A stretch of 64,000 bases of DNA from Rossellomorea aquimaris (GTDB lineage Bacteria > Bacillota > Bacilli > Bacillales > Bacillaceae_B). Positions 17,529 to 25,729 of the stretch are shown one piece after another. The position numbers were made by a program, and so were the translations under genes. The stretch covers positions 829,261 to 893,260 of the forward strand of contig NZ_VTEX01000001.1 in NCBI RefSeq assembly GCF_008180865.1, given 5' to 3'. Each line of letters opens with the position of its first letter. The stretch's first letter is position 1. The notes under the pieces are model-generated. The model had not been told where the DNA came from. It did no database searches and saw only the letters and a program-made list of their open reading frames with translations.

Positions 17529-17795
17529 ATGAAATATGTGAAAGCTGAGAGTGTTTTACCACCATCGCTTCTTGTTGAAGTCCAGAAATATGTACAGGGG
17601 GAAACTCTTTATATTCCTAAACCTAAGGTGAAATACCGAAAATGGGGTAGCCGTTCTGGAAGTAGAAAAGAAATTGATGAACGAAATGGTGAGATCAAAG
17701 AGGCTTTTTTGAATGGAAAGACGATTCAAGAATTAGCCGAACATTATTATCTTTCAACGGAAACAATTAAGAAAATAGTGTATAGAAAGCGCTGA
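17529..17795 (+). CDS. CD3324-family small helix-turn-helix protein
   Basis: The 88-residue protein has the CD3324-type start MKYVKAESVLPPSLLVEVQ followed by VQGETLYIPK and WGSRSGSRKEIDERN, then a C-terminal helix-turn-helix (TIQELAEHYYLSTETIKKIV). Its family is common in Firmicutes and of unknown role; DNA binding is probable. The ATG follows AAGGGG, which is buried in a predicted hairpin of the leader. The preceding short ORF and alternative stems suggest control at translation. The stop codon lies in the terminator stem. Confidence 0.8.
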   Translation: MKYVKAESVLPPSLLVEVQKYVQGETLYIPKPKVKYRKWGSRSGSRKEIDERNGEIKEAFLNGKTIQELAEHYYLSTETIKKIVYRKR

Positions 17796-17815
17796 TGATT
17801 ATGTCAGTGCTTTTT
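17786..17815 (+). terminator. Terminator of the CD3324-like gene
   Basis: AGCGCTGA pairs with TCAGTGCT, followed by TTTTT to 17815. The 5' arm contains the stop codon. Confidence 0.8.
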
Positions 17816-17906
17816 ATCTTGTATAGATTGATTCTGAACCAAACTCTACATATATTTTTGACATGTACCGGTTTATAGTAAAAATAGGGTTGCACGGAAT
17901 AACTGT

Positions 17907-17969
17907 GCTCCTTGACTCATCTTAAAAAGCCGATTTAAGATGATGATAATGACAAATGTTTTTAGGAGC
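17907..17969 (+). promoter_or_regulatory. Possible ribosome-site masking structure of the FusB-type gene
   Basis: GCTCCT (17907-17912) is complementary to AGGAGC (17964-17969), which contains the ribosome site of the next gene. Between them CATCTTAAA (17918-17926) and TTTAAGATG (17934-17942) form a perfect 9-bp hairpin. GCAC/GTGC at 17892 and 17905 could compete for the masking strand. Confidence 0.45.
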
Positions 17970-17976
17970 GATTAAC

Positions 17977-18615
17977 ATGGAACCATTTATTCGAAATGAT
18001 CAATATAATTTCATAACGTATCAGACTCAAGTACTGATCAATGGATATTCAACAGTGAATGATCTAGGTGTCCTTCAAGCTTTGAAAGGACTTGTGAAAG
18101 ATAAGGTGACAAATTTGTTCGATGAACTGTCTCAAGCTCAACTGCACATACTTGATCCAATCGGGAATATCAGGGATTCTGACCAGGCGGAGGATTATTT
18201 AATTGGATTAAAACCTTATGTAATTCCATTTCCAACTGTTTCTGAAGCCTCATTAAAAAAATTATTCCCCAAAGTGAAAAAACTTAAGTCACCTGATTGG
18301 GGAAATATCGATTTCAGGGATCTCTCCTATTTAGGCTGGAATGATTACGGACAGGAGCGAAAATATATTGTCGCTATGCATGAGGGTAAATTGAAAGGAT
18401 TTAAGGGTACCTTCAAAAGCAGCAGCAAGAAGGGAATTTGCACGATTTGCAATACCTTTGGAAGCATCGGATTTTATATGTCTGAATCGAAAACTTCATC
18501 TCAAGGAACCTTTGTGAAGAAAGGGAATTACGTCTGCCAGGATAGTCATGAGTGTAATGAAAAGCTTAAAGACAAAGAGAAATTGGATGATTTTATTCAG
18601 AGAATTAATCATTAG
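17977..18615 (+). CDS. FusB/FusC-family EF-G-binding protein
   Basis: The 212-residue protein matches FusB/FusC proteins: an N-terminal helical part, the central IDFRDLSYLGWNDYGQERKY region, and a C-terminal treble-clef zinc site with Cys155, Cys158, Cys187 and His191 or Cys193 (CTIC ... CQDSHEC). In staphylococci these proteins bind EF-G and free it from fusidic-acid-stalled ribosomes. AGGAG at 17964-17968 selects the ATG at 17977 rather than an upstream in-frame codon at 17956. Chromosomal homologues in Bacillaceae may be housekeeping or low-level resistance factors. An RlmN-type gene follows. Confidence 0.85.
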   Translation: MEPFIRNDQYNFITYQTQVLINGYSTVNDLGVLQALKGLVKDKVTNLFDELSQAQLHILDPIGNIRDSDQAEDYLIGLKPYVIPFPTVSEASLKKLFPKVKKLKSPDWGNIDFRDLSYLGWNDYGQERKYIVAMHEGKLKGFKGTFKSSSKKGICTICNTFGSIGFYMSESKTSSQGTFVKKGNYVCQDSHECNEKLKDKEKLDDFIQRINH

Positions 18616-18622
18616 TAGGGTG

Positions 18623-18643
18623 CGCCGAGCAAGTGTCTCGGCG
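18623..18643 (+). terminator. Terminator of the FusB-type gene
   Basis: CGCCGAG (18623-18629) pairs with CTCGGCG (18637-18643), followed by a TATTATTATT tract. Confidence 0.75.
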
Positions 18644-18705
18644 TATTATTATTGTATTTATACTAAATTACGGAATTCCAATTCTTCTCAACACTTATAA
18701 ATCCC

Positions 18706-18734
18706 TTGAAACATTACCATACTTTAAGTAGTAT
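18706..18734 (+). promoter_or_regulatory. Probable promoter of the rlmN-like gene
   Basis: TTGAAA (18706-18711), a 17-bp spacer and TAGTAT (18729-18734) lie 43 bp before the start codon. Confidence 0.5.
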
Positions 18735-18776
18735 AGATAAGTAGAAAATTGTAGAGTTTCGAAATGAGGGTTTTAA

Positions 18777-19847
18777 ATGGAAAAGAAATCCATATACGGA
18801 TTAACATTAGATCAACTGACAACATGGTTGGTCGAGCACGGTCAAAAGAAATTCCGTGCCGCCCAGGTGTGGGATTGGTTATATAAAAAGAGAGTGACAA
18901 ACTTCGCGGATATGAAGAATCTGAACGCGGACTGTGTACAATTGCTTGACGAACACTTCTATCTTCATACACTCACTCAAGAGGTTAAACAGGAATCCAA
19001 GGACGGCACCATTAAATTCCTGTTCAAGCTTGAAGATGGTAACTTAATTGAAACGGTTCTAATGCGATTCAATTATGGACTAAGTGTTTGTGTGACGACG
19101 CAGGTCGGGTGCAACATCGGTTGTACATTCTGTGCAAGTGGACTGCTGAAGAAGAACCGTGATCTTTCAAGCGGAGAAATCGTAGAACAGATCATGAACG
19201 TTCAACATCACTTGGACGAAGCAGGAAATGGGGAACGTGTCAGTCATATCGTCGTAATGGGGATCGGTGAACCATTCGATAACTACGATAACATGATGGA
19301 CTTCTTCCGAGTAGTGAATGACCAAAAAGGTCTTTCCATCGGAGCTCGTCACATCACCGTTTCAACAAGTGGTCTGGCAGATAAGATTTATAAATTTGCC
19401 GACGAAAACATTCAAATCAACCTGGCCGTTTCCTTGCACGCACCAAACAATGAATTGCGTACGAAGATTATGAAAATCAACCGTGCGTACCCGTTAGAGA
19501 AATTAATGCCAGCAATTGATTACTATTTAGAAAAAACAAATCGACGCATTACCTTTGAGTATATCTTGTTAAGTGATGTGAATGATCATAAAGAAGAAGC
19601 CATTCAGCTGGCCAAACTGCTGAAAAACAAGCGTCACCTTTCTTATGTGAACTTGATACCTTATAACCCGGTTGACGAACACAACCAATATCAAAGAAGT
19701 ACGAAAGAAGCGATTGTCGAATTCTACGGTACATTACTTGAACATGGAATCAATTGTGGAGTCCGTGTGGAACAAGGGACGGACATTGATGCAGCTTGCG
19801 GTCAGTTAAGAAGTAAGCAGATCAAGAAGGATAAGGTTAAATCTTAA
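18777..19847 (+). CDS. rlmN: RlmN-type 23S rRNA A2503 methyltransferase, second-type paralogue
   Basis: The 356-residue radical-SAM enzyme has the CxxxCxxC cluster (Cys112, Cys116, Cys119 in [12 protein letters not shown]) and the C-terminal substrate-relay Cys341 in DIDAACGQL. RlmN methylates C2 of A2503 of 23S rRNA and of A37 in some tRNAs. The sequence, as I recall the family, is closer to the Enterococcus/Lactobacillales RlmN type ([30 protein letters not shown]) than to the usual Bacillus YloN type. It is also not in the prpC-prkC neighbourhood, so it is probably an extra copy. It is not clearly Cfr. Confidence 0.85.
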   Translation: MEKKSIYGLTLDQLTTWLVEHGQKKFRAAQVWDWLYKKRVTNFADMKNLNADCVQLLDEHFYLHTLTQEVKQESKDGTIKFLFKLEDGNLIETVLMRFNYGLSVCVTTQVGCNIGCTFCASGLLKKNRDLSSGEIVEQIMNVQHHLDEAGNGERVSHIVVMGIGEPFDNYDNMMDFFRVVNDQKGLSIGARHITVSTSGLADKIYKFADENIQINLAVSLHAPNNELRTKIMKINRAYPLEKLMPAIDYYLEKTNRRITFEYILLSDVNDHKEEAIQLAKLLKNKRHLSYVNLIPYNPVDEHNQYQRSTKEAIVEFYGTLLEHGINCGVRVEQGTDIDAACGQLRSKQIKKDKVKS

Positions 19848-19861
19848 TACTTTTTATATGG

Positions 19862-19900
19862 AGCACATAGATTCCTAAGTGGAATTTGTGTGCTTTTTTT
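19862..19900 (+). terminator. Terminator of the rlmN-like gene
   Basis: An imperfect stem (GCACATAGATTCC against GGAATTTGTGTGC) is followed by seven T residues to 19900. Confidence 0.75.
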
Positions 19901-19931
19901 GTTTACTACATTCGAAAGTTATTGAATTAAT

Positions 19932-19951
19932 AATTCTATAAGTATAGAATT
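19932..19951. promoter_or_regulatory. Operator-like inverted repeat before the ArsR-like gene
   Basis: AATTCTATA-AG-TATAGAATT is a perfect 9-2-9 inverted repeat 40 bp upstream of the regulator start, a likely self-control site. Confidence 0.65.
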
Positions 19952-19990
19952 ATTTACAAGGTACAAATTTTGGAAATGAGGTGTTTCTAT

Positions 19991-21037
19991 ATGGATGTGC
20001 TCCATTTGACCAGTCGGAAAAGAGAGACGTATGAGGTAAGAATCGAGGCTTCTCTTCTATGGGAATGCGCTTTGGGGATTGCTGCAATCACAAATACAAA
20101 GCTTATTGATACATTAGAGAAACCAAAAGAGTCATGGGACCATTTGAAAAAATCTTTATCTGAACCTTTGATTGAGGATTTGAAAATGGTTGAAGAGAAC
20201 AATACCTGGAAATCTCTACTCCTTTTGCTTCATCAAAGTGAGTTTAGGGATCTATCTGAATTCATTCTGTTTATAGATGCATTGGGCGATGAAAAACTAA
20301 GATTTATCTGCATTCCATACATAGGGATGAAATATCAAGAACTTCGAACGCATGCTTCAGAAGGAGATGAGTCATCAAGAAACAGTTTGAAAAAACAGAC
20401 AGAGAATAACCCGTTTTTTCCAGATTATATTGATTTCATCTGCACGACCAATATTCATGACCTTAGGAAACATCTGACGAGTGTCATGACCCGATGGTAT
20501 GAAGAAGTGATTTATCCTCAAAAAGAAACACTATCTCAAATATTGTCAAGAGATAAACAATCCAAGGAGAAGATGTGTGGAAATCTAAAGTCCGATGCGT
20601 TGGTAGAATGGGCAACGGGCGGTATCACTTATTTGCCTGAGCCAAGTGTGCATACAGTATTGTTGATCCCCCAGTCGATTTATCGCCCTTGGAACGTAGA
20701 AGGGGATGTTGAAGGAGTAAAGGTGTTTTATTACCCCGTAGCCAATGAAAGCATCTATCCTGATGATAAGGATATGCCAAGTTATTTTCTGGTTCAAAAA
20801 CATAAAGCACTTGGTGATGAGGCGCGCCTCCGAATGGTGAAATTGCTGAAAGGTTCAAACCGTACTCTCCAGGAAATCACGAATGAACTGAACATGGGGA
20901 AGTCGACGGTCCATCACCATTTGAAAATTCTCAGGTCAGCAAGACTCGTAGAAACGCAGAATGGGAGGTATCGCCTGAAAGAGAATGCTGTTCAAGCTTT
21001 ATCAAATGAATTGATGCAGTATTTAAATGATTATTAA
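19991..21037 (+). CDS. ArsR-family regulator with long N-terminal domain
   Basis: The 348-residue protein has an unassigned N-terminal region of about 255 residues and a C-terminal ArsR-type winged helix (HKALGDEARLRMVKLLKG, then MGKSTVHHHLKILRSARLV). No cysteine metal motif is seen, so a small organic ligand is more likely than a metal. GAGGTG points to the ATG at 19991; the TTG at 19970 has no site. It starts just downstream of a palindromic operator, and the MFS gene follows after 14 bp, so it probably controls that exporter. Confidence 0.8.
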   Translation: MDVLHLTSRKRETYEVRIEASLLWECALGIAAITNTKLIDTLEKPKESWDHLKKSLSEPLIEDLKMVEENNTWKSLLLLLHQSEFRDLSEFILFIDALGDEKLRFICIPYIGMKYQELRTHASEGDESSRNSLKKQTENNPFFPDYIDFICTTNIHDLRKHLTSVMTRWYEEVIYPQKETLSQILSRDKQSKEKMCGNLKSDALVEWATGGITYLPEPSVHTVLLIPQSIYRPWNVEGDVEGVKVFYYPVANESIYPDDKDMPSYFLVQKHKALGDEARLRMVKLLKGSNRTLQEITNELNMGKSTVHHHLKILRSARLVETQNGRYRLKENAVQALSNELMQYLNDY

Positions 21038-21051
21038 AAGGGGAATTTGAT

Positions 21052-22278
21052 ATGGGAGAGCGTGTGGTCAAGGTGAATCAATTGAAGGATTTCCCACCCT
21101 TAAAGAAAAACTATTCTGTTTTCAGATTTATGGGTGGGAACCTTATTTCATTTTTCGGGGATCAAATATATTTAATCGCGATTCCTCTTATGGTATTAGC
21201 TATTACTGGATCACCTGTGAGTATGGGAATTGTAGCGGCTCTTGAACGGCTGCCGATTCTATTGCAGCCCTTCGCGGGTATCATGTCCGATAAATTCAAC
21301 CGGAAGCTCCTGCTCCTTTTGTGCGATTTAGGACGATGCTTACTTGTTGGTGTTATTGGAGTTCTATATATCATGGAGATACTTGAGATGTGGATGGTAT
21401 ATCCGGTAGTATTCGGTATTGGCTTATTAAGCCAAATCTACAATACATCTCAATTTGCTTCAGTACCAAGCCTGGTGAGAAGAGAAGACCTACAGGCTGT
21501 AAATTCACTGAATACCGGTATATTTAATTTAGCGGTTTTTTTAGCACCAGGTTTAGGAGGGTTGCTCATTTCCTTTTTTAATCCCGGATATGCTCTGTTG
21601 GTGAACAGCGGAAGCTTCCTGGTATCTTTTCTTGCCATTGCGGGTCTTCGCATGAAGATGAAGGAGAGGGTTTCATCTAGCATTTCCATATGGGGGGATA
21701 TAAGGGAGGGATTCGTATTCGTCGCAAAGACCAAGCCGATCTTGTATACCAATCTTGCCATGATATCTTCTGTGTTCGGAACTACATTATTTCTCACATT
21801 ATTGGTGTTTCACCTGAAAGATTTCCTCAATGTAAATACGGTCATGATTGGCTGGCTATTATCAATGGGTGGAGTGGGTGCGATTCTCGGCGCTGTTACG
21901 TCAAACCTTTTTCGGAAGCGGTTTTCGTATCGGAGCATTTTATTTACAGCCTCTGTCATTGGAGGGCTATCGATCTTGTGTTTCGGCTGGGTAGAAACCT
22001 ACTTTTGGCTTGTGATCATGAATGCAACCGGGACCTTCTGTGCTTCGATGATGAGCCCGTGCATCATTACGATCCGGCAAACGCTGACACCCGATCACTT
22101 ATTAGGAAGGGTCCAGGCCACTAGCCGCCTCATGACATGGGTATCCATGCCCCTGGCCGCATTTCTTGCAGGAATATTGGCTGATTCCATAGGTACAGAC
22201 CTAACCATCATGCTCGCTGGAGCCATCTCTACACTGGCCTCCATCCCTTATCTCCATCACAGTTTGAAAGATAAATAG
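21052..22278 (+). CDS. MFS transporter, drug-exporter type
   Basis: The 408-residue protein has about 12 membrane segments and the MFS loop 2-3 signature DKFNRKLLLL after PFAGIMS. Similar proteins include macrolide-type (MefA-like) and other multidrug exporters of the 12-segment class. GGGGAATTTGAT precedes the ATG. It is co-transcribed with the ArsR-like regulator, which suggests ligand-induced export. The substrate is unknown. The stop codon TAG shares its last base with a dispersed repeat element. Confidence 0.85.
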   Translation: MGERVVKVNQLKDFPPLKKNYSVFRFMGGNLISFFGDQIYLIAIPLMVLAITGSPVSMGIVAALERLPILLQPFAGIMSDKFNRKLLLLLCDLGRCLLVGVIGVLYIMEILEMWMVYPVVFGIGLLSQIYNTSQFASVPSLVRREDLQAVNSLNTGIFNLAVFLAPGLGGLLISFFNPGYALLVNSGSFLVSFLAIAGLRMKMKERVSSSISIWGDIREGFVFVAKTKPILYTNLAMISSVFGTTLFLTLLVFHLKDFLNVNTVMIGWLLSMGGVGAILGAVTSNLFRKRFSYRSILFTASVIGGLSILCFGWVETYFWLVIMNATGTFCASMMSPCIITIRQTLTPDHLLGRVQATSRLMTWVSMPLAAFLAGILADSIGTDLTIMLAGAISTLASIPYLHHSLKDK

Positions 22279-22290
22279 AGGGACGGACCT
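22278..22290 (+). repeat. GGACGGACC element, single copy
   Basis: GAGGGACGGACCT begins at the last base of the MFS stop codon. The nearest inverted copy is at 23511, inside a coding sequence. Confidence 0.75.
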
Positions 22291-22352
22291 CCCACAACTC
22301 TGTTTTATGGTAGGATGGAAATGGAAACTAAATTGGTGAGGCGAATGCAGAT

Positions 22353-22442
22353 ATGATCACTGAAAGACAATTGAAAGAGAAATTAAAAAAGATCGTTTTT
22401 ATCCGTTTTAATATAAAGTGGCATAAGCACCATTACAACTAA
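22353..22442 (+). CDS. Possible 29-residue basic peptide
   Basis: The ATG at 22353 opens 29 codons rich in Lys, Arg and His, ending in KWHKHHYN, with the stop just before the ribosome site of the FAD oxidoreductase. A GGTGAGG site lies about 12 nt upstream, which is distant. It could be a small protein, a leader peptide or chance. I do not recognise it. Confidence 0.3.
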   Translation: MITERQLKEKLKKIVFIRFNIKWHKHHYN

Positions 22443-22458
22443 GAAAGGGGAGCAGAGG

Positions 22459-23808
22459 ATGCAATCGAATCATTATGACATCACGATCATCGGAGCAGGA
22501 GTGAGCAGTGTGTTTCTCGCTTACACCTTGATGAAGCACAATGAACATATCTCCATCCACATGATTGATCTCGGCAAAAAGCTGAGTGAACGTACATGCG
22601 GTTTAGATGAGGGGCGCGGGTGTACGTGTGAAGGAGTGTGCAGTAAATACATCGGATTTGCGGGTCTTGGAAAATCAGAGGGGAAATTTAATTACACGAA
22701 TGATTTCGGAGGAGAGCTTGGCAGGAAAATTGGAAATCAAACCACACTTGATTTGATGAAGGAAGTAGACGATATTCTCTGTGAGTTTGGCGGTGACATC
22801 ATCCCGTCCTATAGCACGAAAAATGAAACAGTATCAAAGCGAGCCAGAATGGTGGATGTGAAGGTTCTTTCAACTGAGGTCCGTCATTTAGGAACACGTT
22901 TAGCGAGTGATATTTTTCAAAGAATGTATGAAGTGCTCAAAAATCGCATTACGTTTAGTTTCGAAACTCATATTGATACAATTTCAAAACATGATCCGGG
23001 CTTTCACTTGAAATCTAATAGCGGTGACTTTACAACGGAGAAATTAGTGATCGGTACAGGAATGAGCGGCAGCACGTGGCTGAAAAAACAAGCAGCATCA
23101 CTTGGACTTTTTCCAGGAAAGACACGTCTGGATATGGGGGTTCGGGTGGAAATGAAAGGGGATCAGCTTCAATCGATATTAGAAGATACGTTTGAAACGA
23201 AGCTGAAAATCGAAAGGGATTCATTCAGCGCGACGACCTATTGTATGAATCCGCGAGGGAGGATCATACGGAAACACCAACATGGACTCGTGATGCCAGA
23301 CGGACAAAATGCCCGTGAAGAAGATATACCAAGTGCAAATTTGAACTTCAGTTTGTTCGTTCCACGTTATTTTCATTCCCATGGTGAGGCAATGGATTAT
23401 GCAGTGAGCACTATAGGAGGGATTAATCAAGGAAGAGAGCGGATTGTCGTTCAGAGATTGGAAGATTTCAAATTACATAGGAATACAGAATCGCTAGAGG
23501 GGAACCTGATAGGTCCGTCCCTCAAAGCGGAATGTGGGAATCTTCGGGAAGAGGTTCCGGAATTATATAGTATTGCGCTTAAGGAATTTTTTGCTTCTTT
23601 GGAAAGCCTTATTGGGGAACCGATACACCATGATACGCTTCTTTACGGGTTAGATGCGAAGTATTATGAACCGAAATTACCGACGGATAAGAACTTTGAA
23701 ACAGATGTGTCAAATCTGTATCTCATTGGTGACTGCTCGGGGGAAACCCATTCCTTATCGCAGGCAGCTGCAAGTGGTATTTATTTGGGGAAACATCTGG
23801 GGATATAG
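22459..23808 (+). CDS. FAD/NAD(P)-dependent oxidoreductase
   Basis: The 449-residue flavoprotein has the N-terminal dinucleotide fold (YDITIIGAGVSSVFLAY, Gly12-x-Gly14) and a C-terminal FAD segment NLYLIGDCSGETHSLSQAA. A cysteine cluster sits at about 55-65 (CTCEGVCS). It resembles the uncharacterised FAD-dependent dehydrogenases of about 450 residues related to HI0933-like proteins; the reaction is unknown. AAAGGGGAG precedes the ATG. The 13-base repeat word AGGTCCGTCCCTC is part of the coding sequence at 23511, encoding part of LIGPSLK. Confidence 0.82.
   Translation: MQSNHYDITIIGAGVSSVFLAYTLMKHNEHISIHMIDLGKKLSERTCGLDEGRGCTCEGVCSKYIGFAGLGKSEGKFNYTNDFGGELGRKIGNQTTLDLMKEVDDILCEFGGDIIPSYSTKNETVSKRARMVDVKVLSTEVRHLGTRLASDIFQRMYEVLKNRITFSFETHIDTISKHDPGFHLKSNSGDFTTEKLVIGTGMSGSTWLKKQAASLGLFPGKTRLDMGVRVEMKGDQLQSILEDTFETKLKIERDSFSATTYCMNPRGRIIRKHQHGLVMPDGQNAREEDIPSANLNFSLFVPRYFHSHGEAMDYAVSTIGGINQGRERIVVQRLEDFKLHRNTESLEGNLIGPSLKAECGNLREEVPELYSIALKEFFASLESLIGEPIHHDTLLYGLDAKYYEPKLPTDKNFETDVSNLYLIGDCSGETHSLSQAAASGIYLGKHLGI
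23511..23523 (-). repeat. GGACGGACC element inside a coding sequence
   Basis: AGGTCCGTCCCTC, the exact reverse complement of the dispersed 13-mer, lies in frame in the FAD oxidoreductase gene. A 13-base match by chance in 64 kb is improbable. Confidence 0.65.
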
Positions 23809-23904
23809 GGCTTTTACCAGTTAATAATAAATTTGGAATAATTTGAAACCTTTCTGTTTGTTTTTTCGTAATAGTAGAAAAGAACAGGCAGAAAGGATTT
23901 TTTT

Positions 23905-24270
23905 ATGGGGTTGCGAGTAGAAAAAAACGTTTTGGAATATGAAACGAATGTAGATAATCATCCAAAAAAGGAGATGAGTATGTACTCGCTCCTACGTTTA
24001 TTGGGTATTTTTATTTTCGTTGGGTGGGGAGCCATATTCTTCACAGTCCCCCTGGATCTGAACCATAAATTCGAATGGGTTCAAGTGAAGGGCATTCATG
24101 TAGATAGGCAAAAAACGATAGAATTCTTTCTATGTCTGATCACTGTTGGATTTATATATTTTGGGTTGCTATATTTATATTTTAAAAAATTGTGGGGAAA
24201 AACTTTTTTACTGATCTCTCTGTTATGTCTCGGAGTAATCGATGGTCTCTTTTTTTTCCTTTCATTATAA
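23905..24270 (+). CDS. Small membrane protein of unknown function
   Basis: The 121-residue protein has a hydrophilic N-terminus and three hydrophobic stretches (about 27-47, 73-92, 98-119). I do not recognise the family. AAAGGA supports the ATG at 23905. A second good site (AAAAAGGAG) precedes an in-frame ATG at 23980 that would begin MYSLLRLLGIF directly at the first membrane segment, so the start is uncertain. Confidence 0.6.
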   Translation: MGLRVEKNVLEYETNVDNHPKKEMSMYSLLRLLGIFIFVGWGAIFFTVPLDLNHKFEWVQVKGIHVDRQKTIEFFLCLITVGFIYFGLLYLYFKKLWGKTFLLISLLCLGVIDGLFFFLSL

Positions 24271-24321
24271 ATTTTTTATTCATAAATATAATCATTTTCT
24301 AATGAACGGAGGCAGCTCAAA

Positions 24322-24762
24322 TTGAATTACTATGTCAACCTATTAATAACGATAATCATCCTAATTATTGGAACCGGTACGGCATTCTTCATTGACCAAT
24401 TCAGCAAACAATTAGAAAAATTTATTTCTTCAAGGTACTTATCCTTCACGATCATCATGATCCTCTTCACCCTAATGACTGGCGCTACGGTAATGACCAG
24501 CTCATTAGGAGGGTGGAGCATAATGGATACGGCTTTCATTTCCAGCCTTTGCTTTTTTGCACTGGGATGGCTCACCAATATTTCAAAACGAGCTGGAATT
24601 AATCAGGCATCAACGGCCGCTAAGTTCATCACAAATAATCAAATTAAATATGAATATGAATCAGCGAGTTCTTCTAATAAGAGTCCATATTTTATTGCGA
24701 GTCTCCTTTTTCTAGTTATGAGTTGGAATATCATTTTGGATGGCTTACAGTTAATTGAATGA
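24322..24762 (+). CDS. Membrane protein of unknown function
   Basis: The 146-residue protein has four hydrophobic stretches (about 5-24, 40-60, 70-87, 123-143) and a hydrophilic, serine-rich loop before the last. The start is TTG at 24322, 9 nt after GGAGG. The next small membrane gene has its ribosome site overlapping this stop codon, so the two are translationally coupled. No family recognised. Confidence 0.65.
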   Translation: MNYYVNLLITIIILIIGTGTAFFIDQFSKQLEKFISSRYLSFTIIMILFTLMTGATVMTSSLGGWSIMDTAFISSLCFFALGWLTNISKRAGINQASTAAKFITNNQIKYEYESASSSNKSPYFIASLLFLVMSWNIILDGLQLIE

Positions 24763-24775
24763 GGAGGAATGTTTT

Positions 24776-25060
24776 TTGTCTGATTGGGGTGTCTTGATTC
24801 TATTATTCATGATCATTATGACAGTACTGGCTTTAACTGATTATACGATTATGAAAGTTACCGGACAGGATAAGAAGAAGAGAATTTGGGCGGGAGTCAT
24901 ATGTTTACTCCTTACACCTGTGGTTTTTATCTTGACTGGTTTATCCGTAAGTCCATTTGATCCTTCTGGGTTTGGAACAGGTATGGTCATGATGATATAT
25001 GGAACTTTTTTCGCATTGAATGCCATAGGAATCATTGTGGTTGGATTGTTCACTGAATGA
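24776..25060 (+). CDS. Small membrane protein coupled to the preceding gene
   Basis: The 94-residue protein has three hydrophobic segments. The ribosome site GAGGAGG (24761-24767) overlaps the upstream stop codon and points to TTG at 24776 (SDWGVLILLFM); the in-frame TTG at 24755 lies before that site and is less likely. The family was not recognised. Coupling with the previous gene suggests a two-part membrane complex (inference). Confidence 0.62.
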   Translation: MSDWGVLILLFMIIMTVLALTDYTIMKVTGQDKKKRIWAGVICLLLTPVVFILTGLSVSPFDPSGFGTGMVMMIYGTFFALNAIGIIVVGLFTE

Positions 25061-25109
25061 GGAAGTGGGGCTTTAAGAATTCTTACAATACAAAGGAGAG
25101 GTTGAGAGC

Positions 25110-25571
25110 ATGTTAGAACTTTTTTCTTATAATTGGGAAATACGCGAAGAATGGTTTAATTGGTGCAGGGAAATTGATCCGGATGAACTGACGAAAGAGC
25201 GTACAGGCGGGATGGGGAGCATTCTGAAGAATCTCTTTCATGTAGTGGACTGTGAGCAAATTTGGATGAATCAATTACAAGGGAAACCCGTGATAAAAAA
25301 GGATTTACATACTATTTCGACACTTGACGAAGTCATTGAGTTTTCAGGAGTGACCAGGCAGCAAACGGAAAACTTTCTGTCATTATGGACTCCTGCCTAT
25401 GGAAAGAAAGAACTCAATATGACAACAAGGTCAGGTGAAACATACCTCTTTACATACCAAAAAGTTTTGCAGCATGTAGTGACCCATGAGATCCATCATA
25501 TTGGTCAATTATCCGTGTGGGCAAGGGAGATAGGTAAGAAACCGGTGTCGAGTGATTTGATTTTTAGATGA
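25110..25571 (+). CDS. DinB-family protein
   Basis: The 153-residue four-helix-bundle protein has the metal-binding histidines of the DinB/YfiT fold: His44 (LFHVVD), His126 and His130 (THEIHHIGQLS). Members act as thiol-dependent transferases (bacillithiol S-transferase type) or are damage-induced proteins of unknown role. AAAGGAGAGG precedes the ATG. It is followed by a tiny membrane-peptide ORF. Confidence 0.85.
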   Translation: MLELFSYNWEIREEWFNWCREIDPDELTKERTGGMGSILKNLFHVVDCEQIWMNQLQGKPVIKKDLHTISTLDEVIEFSGVTRQQTENFLSLWTPAYGKKELNMTTRSGETYLFTYQKVLQHVVTHEIHHIGQLSVWAREIGKKPVSSDLIFR

Positions 25572-25600
25572 ATAAGTGACTCCGAGGAAGAGGTTGGCTT

Positions 25601-25684
25601 ATGAGTTTTTGGTTATGGGTTGCTATTTTCACAGTATTATCTGTAAGTATTGCTGTAGCAATCACTGCTGAAAAAAAGAATTAA
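25601..25684 (+). CDS. Possible 27-residue single-pass membrane peptide
   Basis: The ATG at 25601 follows GAGGAAGAGG. The codons give MSFWLWVAIF, a continuous hydrophobic stretch, and a charged end AEKKN. Length and layout are those of small membrane peptides common in Bacillus. Expression is not shown by sequence alone. Confidence 0.5.
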   Translation: MSFWLWVAIFTVLSVSIAVAITAEKKN

Positions 25685-25729
25685 ACTTGCTTTCAAAGAA
25701 TTTACATATAGGAAAGAGGAGGATATACA

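Noticed and set aside
19777..19788. Further copy of the GGACGGACC element in rlmN
   Set aside because: Only a nine-base match that follows from the conserved Gly-Thr-Asp codons of the enzyme.
18777..19847. Cfr resistance methyltransferase
   Set aside because: The C-terminal part has some Cfr-like wording, but the N-terminal and radical-SAM segments match RlmN more closely.
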